Shown one piece after another: positions 1 through 5,311 of a stretch of DNA of 6,972 bases. The translations under genes and the position numbers were made by a program. The notes under the pieces were generated by a model. The model was not told where the DNA came from. It ran no database searches and saw only the letters and a program-made list of their open reading frames with translations. This DNA comes from Actinomycetales bacterium UBA1416 (lineage in GTDB: Bacteria; Actinomycetota; Actinomycetes; Actinomycetales; Actinomycetaceae). Position 1 is the stretch's first letter; each line of letters starts with the position of its first letter. The stretch spans positions 1-6,972 of the forward strand of contig DBPQ01000028.1 of NCBI GenBank assembly GCA_002304945.1, given 5' to 3'.

Positions 1-23
1 TCGAGGACCCCACCCTCGTCTGA
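1..23 (+). CDS. Possible 3' end of an upstream gene (last six codons)
   Basis: Reading from base 3 gives six codons (E-D-P-T-L-V) and a TGA stop at 21-23. All six sense codons end in G or C, as expected of coding DNA in this genome, whereas the other two forward frames do not show this bias. A strong hairpin begins 15 bases after the stop, where a terminator would be expected. Six codons cannot identify a product. Frame 1 offers a competing stop at 31-33 with poorer codon use. The call rests on codon bias and the hairpin position only. Confidence 0.35.
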
Positions 24-37
24 CACTGATTGATGGC

Positions 38-68
38 GGGGGTTTCCGGCCCGTGGCCGGGAACCCCC
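38..68 (+). terminator. 14-bp GC-rich hairpin, probable terminator of the upstream gene
   Basis: Bases 38-51 pair with 55-68 (GGGGGTTTCCGGCC against GGCCGGGAACCCCC) with one G-T wobble and a CGT loop. Beyond a 1x1 mismatch, 34-36 pair with 70-72, and CTGAC (20-24) could close the base with GTCAG (74-78). No clear T-run follows, which is common for actinobacterial terminators. Being symmetrical, it could also act on the other strand, or lie in the leader of the downstream transporter gene, whose start is 73 bases away. Confidence 0.5.
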
Positions 69-141
69 ACCACGTCAGTAGTTCCTCTCCCCTCGATTCA
101 CCGTGTCGTACATCCCCACCCTTTGAAAGGCCTTCCCTCAC

Positions 142-1182
142 ATGTCCACGCAGACTGCGGCCCCGACGGGGCACGTCATGAACAAGAAGCTCGGTTTCAC
201 GGCGATGCTCCTCTCGGCAACCGGGATGGGCTTCGTCGGCACTTTCGGCCGACTGGCAACTCCAATCGACCCGGAGACGGGCGCACGGTACATCACCGGT
301 GATTTTCTCGCTTTCGGCCGGATGACCATCGGTGCGCTCGGCATGCTCGCGATCATCCTGTTGGTGAAGAAGCTCCCCGATCTCAAGCGCACCAGACTCT
401 CGTTCAGCGTCGTCGCCGGCGGCCTGGCCATCGGCATGTCGCTCGCCTTCTACGTGTCGTCGACGCTCATGACGACCATCGCCAACGCGGTCTTCCTCAT
501 CTACACCGGTCCGCTCTTCTCCGCCATTCTGGCGTGGATCTTCCTCAAGGAGCGGATCGACCTCAAGAACGCGATGTTCCTGAGCCTCGTGTTCATCGGC
601 ATGATCATGACGATCGGGTTGGTGAACTACTCAGCGGGGGAGGGACTCTCCTTCGGACTCGACCTCGCACCCAACCCGGAGATGCCCAACAAGATCATGG
701 GCGACATCTTCGGTCTTGCCTCAGGTCTGTTCTACGGACTCGCCTTGTTCTTCTACCGCTACCGGGGCGACATCGGGGAAGAGGTGCGTTCCTTCTGGAA
801 CTTCATCTTCGGAGCCATCGGCGCGATCGCAGTGATGATCTTCCGGATGAACACCCTTGACCCGACCAATCCCATCGAGGTCATGACCCCGACCAACTGG
901 GCCTGGGCCTTCGGCATGTTCGTCGTCTGCGGCCTCTTCGCCATTGGACTGCTCCCCGTTGCGGGCAAGCACCTTCTCGCCGTGGAACTGTCGACGGTCT
1001 CCTACTGGGAGTGCGTGGTGGGGATCCTGCTCGGAGCGCTCGTGTGGAACGAATCGATGACTCTCATCGGCGCGCTGGGAGGCCTTCTCATCATCGTGGG
1101 TGGCATGGGCCCGATGCTTGGCCTGGTCGGTAGGCGGGCCGGACAACCCGAGGATGAGACGATCCTCGCCGTCGAACGCTAG
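142..1182 (+). CDS. DMT-superfamily (EamA-type) membrane transporter
   Basis: A 346-residue inner-membrane protein of the drug/metabolite transporter superfamily. Two EamA-like halves are visible, each of about five hydrophobic helices. The first half spans residues 17-162 and contains VFLIYTGPLFSAILAWIFLKERI near 117-139, the usual end of helix 4 with its L-x-E-R turn. The second half runs from about 186 to 330 and ends in the matching L-x-W-N-E segment near 300-304 and a Gly-rich last helix (309-328). A polar insertion (about 162-186) joins the halves. The ATG at 142 is preceded by GAAAGG (125-130); a second ATG at codon 13 has no better ribosome site. DMT proteins export or import small metabolites, amino acids or drugs; the substrate here cannot be deduced. 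The gene lies 111 bases before an MFS transporter gene on the same strand, so co-expression is possible. Confidence 0.85.
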   Translation: MSTQTAAPTGHVMNKKLGFTAMLLSATGMGFVGTFGRLATPIDPETGARYITGDFLAFGRMTIGALGMLAIILLVKKLPDLKRTRLSFSVVAGGLAIGMSLAFYVSSTLMTTIANAVFLIYTGPLFSAILAWIFLKERIDLKNAMFLSLVFIGMIMTIGLVNYSAGEGLSFGLDLAPNPEMPNKIMGDIFGLASGLFYGLALFFYRYRGDIGEEVRSFWNFIFGAIGAIAVMIFRMNTLDPTNPIEVMTPTNWAWAFGMFVVCGLFAIGLLPVAGKHLLAVELSTVSYWECVVGILLGALVWNESMTLIGALGGLLIIVGGMGPMLGLVGRRAGQPEDETILAVER

Positions 1183-1184
1183 GG

Positions 1185-1221
1185 AGAACTGCCCCGCAAA
1201 CGGGGCGCGGTTCTGCGAACC
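1185..1221 (+). terminator. Overlapping hairpins just after the DMT gene
   Basis: GCCCCG (1191-1196) pairs with CGGGGC (1201-1206) around a CAAA loop, and AGAAC (1185-1189) pairs with GTTCT (1210-1214) to extend the stem across an internal loop. The GGTTC at 1209-1213 can instead pair with GAACC at 1217-1221, so the lower stem and this small hairpin exclude each other. The position, two bases after the stop codon, suits a terminator or an mRNA 3'-end stabiliser. There is no T-run, so termination is an inference. Confidence 0.4.
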
Positions 1222-1230
1222 CTGATGAGA

Positions 1231-1266
1231 CCATGGGGTGGCGACCCACGAGGTGCCACCCCATGG
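1231..1266 (+). repeat. Perfect 12-bp inverted repeat upstream of the MFS gene
   Basis: CCATGGGGTGGC (1231-1242) and GCCACCCCATGG (1255-1266) are exact reverse complements with a 12-base gap. Within the gap ACC (1244-1246) can pair with GGT (1252-1254), leaving a 5-base loop and one bulged G. The repeat ends 11 bases before the ribosome binding site of the MFS gene. It could be a repressor operator, an intercistronic RNA stem, or a second terminator; no T-run follows. Some gene callers would place the MFS start inside this element, at ATG 1225, which the ribosome site argues against. Confidence 0.65.
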
Positions 1267-1277
1267 AGGGCAACTGC

Positions 1278-1284
1278 AAGGAGG
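1278..1284 (+). promoter_or_regulatory. Strong ribosome binding site fixing the MFS start
   Basis: AAGGAGG lies nine bases before ATG 1294 and is a near-perfect Shine-Dalgarno sequence. It selects this start over the in-frame ATG at 1225, which would add 23 residues encoded by the inverted repeat. CTGC (1274-1277) and GCAG (1284-1287) flank the core, so it could sit in the loop of a weak 4-bp hairpin. Confidence 0.85.
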
Positions 1285-1293
1285 CAGCAAGAA

Positions 1294-2604
1294 ATGTCGT
1301 CGGCTGAACCCCAGGTGGAAGGTCACGGCGCGCTGCGGCGTGCTGCGACCGCGAGCTTCATCGGCAACTTCGTCGAATGGTTCGATTACGCGTCCTACGG
1401 ATACCTCGCGACGGTGATCGCGGTGGTCTTCTTCCCTGAGGGGGACCCAACGGTGAGCCTCATGCTCGCCTTCGCTGTCTTCGCCATCTCCTTCATCCTG
1501 CGACCAATCGGTGCGATCGTGTGGGGAAACTGGGGCGACAAGTTCGGACGGCGATGGGCTCTCTCCTGGTCCATCCTCCTGATGTCAGGTGCCACCTTCC
1601 TCATCGGGTTTCTCCCCAACTACGCTGCCATCGGGATCGCTGCACCGCTGCTCCTGCTCGCACTCCGAATGATTCAGGGCTTCTCCGCGTCGGGCGAATA
1701 TGCCGGCGCAGGCACCTTCCTCGCCGAGTACGCACCCAAGGAGAAGCGGGGACTGTACACCTCCATCGTGCCGGCCAGCACTGCAACTGGGCTGCTCGCG
1801 GGTTCACTGACCGTGGCGTTGCTGCACTCACTGCTCAGCGATGCGAGCATGCAGGACTGGGGTTGGCGCATCCCCTTCATCATGGCAGGGCCCATGGGAC
1901 TGATTGGGCGCTACATCCGCGTGCATCTCGAGGACTCCCCGGTGTATCGCGAACTCCAGGAGGACTCCGAGGACCGCATCACCCGTACCCCCGTCAGGGA
2001 TCTGTTCCGTAACCACCTGCGTACAGTCGTCGTGACTTTTGGCGTCGCCTCACTCAACGCAGTGGCGTTCTACGTAATTCTCAGCTACATGCCCACCTAT
2101 CTGTCCGAGGAATTGGGCTTCCCGGACGACCAGTCCTTCATGGCATCGTCGATCACGCTCGCCGTCTACGTGTTCATGATCTTCGGCATGGGCCACTTCT
2201 CGGACACCCTCGGGCGCAAGAAGATGCTCATCGTCGCCTGCCTCGGGTTCATCGTGTTCTCGGTACCACTCTTCATGGCGCTGAACACTGCCTCCTTCCT
2301 GGTCGTGGTGGCAGTGGAGATAGGCTTCACCTTCCTCCTCACCATGAACGATGGCACCCTGCCGACCTTCCTGGCGGAGTCCTTCCCCACGGAGGTCCGG
2401 TACTCCGGCTTCGCACTGAGTTTCAACACAGCCAACGCGCTACTGGGCGGGACGGCCCCGTTCATCGCCACCTGGCTCATCGCGCAGACGGGTTCGGTGC
2501 TCGCGCCCGCCTGGTATCTCGTCGCCATCTCCATCTTGGCCCTCGTTGCGATGCTTCTCGCCAAGAGCACCAGCCATCTTCCGACGGCTCACCAGCCGGC
2601 CTAG
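1294..2604 (+). CDS. MFS transporter, metabolite:H+ symporter (MHS) type
   Basis: A 436-residue, probably 12-helix, membrane symporter. Family marks include GNFVEWFDY (24-32) at the start of helix 1, the MFS loop motif G-D-K-F-G-R-R (81-87) after R-P-I-G (70-73), R-x-x-Q-G-F-S-x-S-G-E (125-135), D-W-G-W-R-I-P-F (188-195), the second-half loop S-D-x-x-G-R-K-K (303-310), and E-S-F-P-T-E-V-R-Y-S-G (362-372) followed by a GGTAPF motif (385-390). Together these match the MHS group (KgtP, ShiA, ProP relatives), which import carboxylates, shikimate, or proline/betaine with protons. In many members the Q-G segment reads G-G-E; here it is S-G-E. The substrate is not predictable. The start is ATG 1294, chosen for its AAGGAGG site. 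The flanking genes are a DMT transporter and a TetR regulator. Confidence 0.88.
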   Translation: MSSAEPQVEGHGALRRAATASFIGNFVEWFDYASYGYLATVIAVVFFPEGDPTVSLMLAFAVFAISFILRPIGAIVWGNWGDKFGRRWALSWSILLMSGATFLIGFLPNYAAIGIAAPLLLLALRMIQGFSASGEYAGAGTFLAEYAPKEKRGLYTSIVPASTATGLLAGSLTVALLHSLLSDASMQDWGWRIPFIMAGPMGLIGRYIRVHLEDSPVYRELQEDSEDRITRTPVRDLFRNHLRTVVVTFGVASLNAVAFYVILSYMPTYLSEELGFPDDQSFMASSITLAVYVFMIFGMGHFSDTLGRKKMLIVACLGFIVFSVPLFMALNTASFLVVVAVEIGFTFLLTMNDGTLPTFLAESFPTEVRYSGFALSFNTANALLGGTAPFIATWLIAQTGSVLAPAWYLVAISILALVAMLLAKSTSHLPTAHQPA

Positions 2605-2623
2605 CCAGCCACCGTCGTCTCAT

Positions 2624-2642
2624 GTGCGCGCATCGCTACAAT
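2624..2642 (+). promoter_or_regulatory. Candidate promoter and operator of the TetR gene
   Basis: TACAAT (2637-2642) is a good -10 hexamer 30 bases before the TetR start codon. No convincing -35 is seen at the right distance (GTCGTC at 2614-2619 is poor). An 8-bp palindrome, TGCGCGCA (2625-2632), sits just upstream of the -10 box and would be a natural place for an autorepressor to bind. Eight-base GC palindromes are frequent in such genomes, so the operator role is speculative. Confidence 0.4.
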
Positions 2643-2671
2643 CGGGACGGTATCCAAACAGCGAGGTGGTC

Positions 2672-3262
2672 ATGGCGGGCGTGGTGACACGGCAGTCCAA
2701 AGGTCGAGAGCGCCGTAGGGCGATCATCGAGGCCGCGGCGGAGATCATCCGTGACGAGGGCCCGGGAGCCGTGACCCACCGTGCGGTGGCAGCCCGCGCC
2801 GAGTGTTCCCTCTCGGCCACCACGTACTACTTCTCCGGCTTGGAGGAACTGCTCGCCGAGGCGGGCAAGGTCAACATCAAGCGGTGGGCGGAACGGGCCG
2901 AGGCTGTCGCCGACGAGGTGGAGCGCGACGGCGTCCCCACGAGTCTCTCCGACGCGGTGGATGCGATCCTGCGCGCGTGCCTGCCGGCCGACACGTCCCT
3001 CGACAACCACTACCGGCAACTCCTCGCCGCCGCGACGGCGGAACCGATCGCCGTCTCGTACCACGCCGGGCGGCGGCGGCTCGACCACGCGCTCGGCCGC
3101 GTTCTTCGCCGCATCGGCTGCAGGATCCCCCCAGACCTCGTGATCGCCGTCGTCGACGGCGCCGCGGTGACCGCCATCTCCGAGAAGCGCGACGTCCGCC
3201 GGACGGCCCACCACCTCGTCACGCTGTTGATAGGTGACGCCTGGACACCGCCGTCTGAATGA
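2672..3262 (+). CDS. TetR-family transcriptional regulator
   Basis: A 196-residue cytoplasmic DNA-binding protein. The N-terminal TetR domain covers about 10-60: helix 1 R-R-A-I-I-E-A-A-A-E-I-I (16-27), then a helix-turn-helix V-T-H-R-A-V-A-A-R-A (34-43) with recognition helix S-x-S-A-T-T-Y-Y-F (46-54), the usual TetR signature, followed by L-E-E-L-L-A-E-A. Residues 65-196 form a mostly helical ligand-binding and dimerisation domain too variable to assign a ligand. The start is ATG 2672, preceded by GAGGTG (2663-2668); the longer open frame reaching into the MFS gene lacks such a site. It lies 67 bases after the MFS stop. By context it may repress the transporters, itself, or both; in many TetR-transporter pairs the genes diverge, but here they are co-directional. 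Confidence 0.9.
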   Translation: MAGVVTRQSKGRERRRAIIEAAAEIIRDEGPGAVTHRAVAARAECSLSATTYYFSGLEELLAEAGKVNIKRWAERAEAVADEVERDGVPTSLSDAVDAILRACLPADTSLDNHYRQLLAAATAEPIAVSYHAGRRRLDHALGRVLRRIGCRIPPDLVIAVVDGAAVTAISEKRDVRRTAHHLVTLLIGDAWTPPSE

Positions 3263-3297
3263 GGGGCGCTGCCGGCGACCGGGTAGGATTCGACCAG

Positions 3298-3328
3298 CTG
3301 CATATTATGCGGTTGCATCCGAGTGCGA
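3298..3328 (+). promoter_or_regulatory. ARG-box-like operator and candidate argR promoter
   Basis: GCATATTATGC (3300-3310) is a perfect 11-base palindrome. Immediately downstream, TTGCAT-CCGA-GTGCGA (3313-3328) matches the mycobacterial ARG box that I recall (TTGCAT, four bases, ATGCAA) at 10 of 12 half-site bases with the same spacing. Two adjacent boxes are typical of ArgR sites. TATTAT (3303-3308) is a possible -10 inside the palindrome, so bound ArgR would block RNA polymerase; TAGGAT (3284-3289) is an alternative -10. Neither has a clear -35. The element ends 13 bases before the argR start codon. Confidence 0.55.
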
Positions 3329-3341
3329 GCGGGGAGGTGTC

Positions 3342-3884
3342 GTGGAGAAGGAGACCCTCGCGATCCGCACCAAGGCCGCGCGCCAGGTGAGGATCGCCCG
3401 GATCCTCGCGACCCAGCAGGTGGCGTCCCAGGCCGAACTCGCGCGTCTCCTCGCCGATGCCGGGATCGAGACCACCCAGGCGACGCTGTCCCGCGACCTC
3501 GTGGAGATCAACGCCCAAAAGGTGCGCGCCCCGGACGGGTCCCTCGTCTACGCGGTGCCACCGGAGGGTGCGGGCGGCGTCATCCAGGGGGCACGCGTGC
3601 CCTCCAGGCCGGAGCAGCTCGCCGCCAGGTTCGAGAAGCTGTGCGATGAACTGGTCATCACGGTGGAACACACCCGGAACCTCGTGGTGCTGCGCACCCC
3701 CGCGGGAGGAGCCCAGTACCTCGCGGCCGCCCTCGACCAGTCGTTCCTCCCCACCGTGCTCGGATCCGTCGCGGGTGACGACACCGTGCTGATCATCATG
3801 CGGACGGACGACGATGCGAGCCGCCTCGCCAGGCAGGTCCGCCGCGCCGCGAACGCGACACTCCCGGAGGTGGATCATGACTGA
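3342..3884 (+). CDS. argR: Arginine repressor ArgR
   Basis: A 180-residue regulator that, with L-arginine as corepressor, binds ARG boxes and turns down arginine biosynthesis. The N-terminal winged helix (about 10-72) contains S-Q-A-E-L-A-R-L-L (29-37) and the recognition helix T-T-Q-A-T-L-S-R-D-L (44-53), with the conserved Ser-Arg pair at 50-51. The C-terminal oligomerisation and arginine-binding domain (about 95-165) contains G-S-V-A-G-D-D-T (141-148), the family's G-T-I-A-G-D-D-T element with the two aspartates that contact arginine. The start is GTG 3342 behind GGGGAGG (3331-3337); the open frame extends further upstream to ATG 3234, inside tetR, without family similarity. Its last codons overlap argH by 8 bases, indicating co-translation. 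Autoregulation is suggested by the ARG-box-like sequence upstream. Confidence 0.95.
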   Translation: MEKETLAIRTKAARQVRIARILATQQVASQAELARLLADAGIETTQATLSRDLVEINAQKVRAPDGSLVYAVPPEGAGGVIQGARVPSRPEQLAARFEKLCDELVITVEHTRNLVVLRTPAGGAQYLAAALDQSFLPTVLGSVAGDDTVLIIMRTDDDASRLARQVRRAANATLPEVDHD

Positions 3885-5310
3885 CCAGCCCACCAGCCTG
3901 TGGGGCGGGCGCTTCGTGGACGGCCCAGCCGATGCCCTCGCCGCACTCAGCCTCTCCACCCACTTCGACTGGCGGCTCGCCCGGTACGACATCGAGGGGT
4001 CGCGGGCGCACGCACGCGTCCTGGCACGCGCCGGTCTGCTCGACGAGGTCGAACTCCAGGACATGCTCCGCGCTCTGGACCGGCTCGACGCCGACGTGGC
4101 CGCCGGCGAGTTCGCCGCGGTCCCAGCGGACGAGGACGTCCACACGGCCCTTGAGCGCGGGCTGCTGGAACGCGCGGGCACACTCGGTGGGAAGCTCCGG
4201 GCCGGCCGTTCCCGCAACGATCAGATCGCGACCCTCATCAGGATGTATCTGCGTGACGAGGCGAGATTGATCGCGGATGAGGTGCTCGGCCTCGCCGAGG
4301 CGCTCACCGGTCAGGCTCGGGCGCACCTCGGCGCGGTGATGCCGGGACGCACGCACATGCAGCACGCCCAGCCCGTCCTCCTGTCGCACCACCTGCTCGC
4401 GCACGTGTGGCCGCTGCTCCGCGATGTCGACCGGTTGCGGGACTGGGACGACCGCGCCGCCCTCTCGCCCTACGGTGCTGGAGCGCTCGCCGGGTCCTCG
4501 CTGGGTCTCGATCCGGATCGCGTCGCCGCCGACCTCGGCTTCGCCGGACCCACCGAGAACTCGATCGACGCGACGGCGTCGCGGGACGTCGTCGCCGAGT
4601 TCGCCTTCGTGACGGCGAGCATCGCGATCAACCTCTCGCGGCTGAGCGAGGAGGTCATCATCTGGGCCACGCGGGAGTTCGGGTTCGTGACCCTTCACGA
4701 CGCGTACTCCACCGGTTCCTCGATCATGCCGCAGAAGAAGAACCCGGATGTCGCGGAACTCGCGCGCGGAAAGGCCGGCCGCGTGATTGGGGACCTCACA
4801 GGGCTCCTGGCCACCCTCAAGGGTCTGCCGCTGGCGTACAACCGGGATCTGCAGGAGGACAAGGAGCCGGTGTTCGACGCCGTCGACAGTCTCCATCTCC
4901 TGCTGCCGGCGGTGACCGGGATGATCGCGACGCTCACGTTCCACACCGAGCGAATGGCAGCGCTCGCCCCCCAGGGCTTCGCGCTCGCCACCGACGTGGC
5001 GGAGTGGCTGGTGCGGCGCGGGGTGCCCTTCCGAGATGCGCACGAGATCGCCGGCGCGTGCGTCCGCACCTGCGAGGGCCGCGGCATCGAACTGTGGGAG
5101 CTCACGGACGACGAGTTCGCGTCCATCCACCCGTCGCTCGAGCCACAGGTCCGTTCCGTGCTCAGTGCTGAGGGCTCGGTGGCGTCGCGGTCCGCGCGTG
5201 GGGGTACGGCGAGGGCCGCCGTCGAGCAGCAACTAGACTCGTGCCTCGGCGCGATCGCCGAGGGACGGCGGTGGGCGGGACGCGGCGAGGAGCCGCGAGA
5301 CGGAGGATGA
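3877..5310 (+). CDS. argH: Argininosuccinate lyase
   Basis: A 477-residue cytosolic enzyme of the fumarase/aspartase superfamily. It splits argininosuccinate into arginine and fumarate, the last step of arginine synthesis, and acts as a homotetramer. Family marks: the N-terminal L-W-G-G-R-F opening, G-R-S-R-N-D-Q (110-116), G-R-T-H-M-Q-H-A-Q-P (157-166) with His160 the likely acid/base residue, and the mobile signature loop G-S-S-I-M-P-Q-K-K-N-P (280-290) carrying the catalytic serine pair 281-282. All are intact, and the length is normal to slightly long owing to a charged Arg/Gly/Glu tail. The start ATG 3877 overlaps the argR end (ATGACTGA) and follows GGAGGTG (3866-3872). Its substrate is made by ArgG, whose gene is not next to it here. 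The stop lies one base before tyrS. Confidence 0.97.
   Translation: MTDQPTSLWGGRFVDGPADALAALSLSTHFDWRLARYDIEGSRAHARVLARAGLLDEVELQDMLRALDRLDADVAAGEFAAVPADEDVHTALERGLLERAGTLGGKLRAGRSRNDQIATLIRMYLRDEARLIADEVLGLAEALTGQARAHLGAVMPGRTHMQHAQPVLLSHHLLAHVWPLLRDVDRLRDWDDRAALSPYGAGALAGSSLGLDPDRVAADLGFAGPTENSIDATASRDVVAEFAFVTASIAINLSRLSEEVIIWATREFGFVTLHDAYSTGSSIMPQKKNPDVAELARGKAGRVIGDLTGLLATLKGLPLAYNRDLQEDKEPVFDAVDSLHLLLPAVTGMIATLTFHTERMAALAPQGFALATDVAEWLVRRGVPFRDAHEIAGACVRTCEGRGIELWELTDDEFASIHPSLEPQVRSVLSAEGSVASRSARGGTARAAVEQQLDSCLGAIAEGRRWAGRGEEPRDGG
5234..5239 (+). promoter_or_regulatory. Possible internal -10 box for tyrS inside argH
   Basis: TAGACT fits the TAnnnT form of an actinobacterial -10 and arises from a CTA leucine codon, generally rare in high-GC genomes, followed by GAC. 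It lies about 70 bases upstream of the tyrS start and could give tyrS transcription independent of arginine. No -35 hexamer is evident at 17-18 bases. Weak evidence. Confidence 0.2.
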
Positions 5311-5311
5311 C

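Noticed and set aside
1225..1293. An N-terminal extension of the MFS protein starting at ATG 1225.
   Set aside because: The 23 extra codons cover the inverted repeat and the Shine-Dalgarno sequence, and MHS proteins normally begin close to the helix 1 F-V-E-W-F-D motif.
721..1326. A 201-codon minus-strand frame over the end of the DMT gene and the spacer.
   Set aside because: Its His/Asp/Arg-rich product is typical of an antisense shadow of a membrane-protein gene, and it runs through the hairpin region.
2546..2671. A 42-residue N-terminal extension of the TetR protein.
   Set aside because: It overlaps the MFS 3' end, crosses the candidate promoter, and would put an atypical Arg/Pro/Ser-rich tail before the TetR domain; ATG 2672 has its own ribosome site.
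3219..4217. A 332-codon minus-strand frame across argR and the argH start.
   Set aside because: It is Arg/Ser-rich, spans two clear plus-strand genes and their junction, and matches no family I recognise.
3796..5232. A 478-codon open frame on the minus strand covering argH.
   Set aside because: It mirrors argH, whose catalytic motifs are all intact. Long antisense frames are expected in high-GC genes because stop codons are rare; the translation has low complexity and no recognisable domain.
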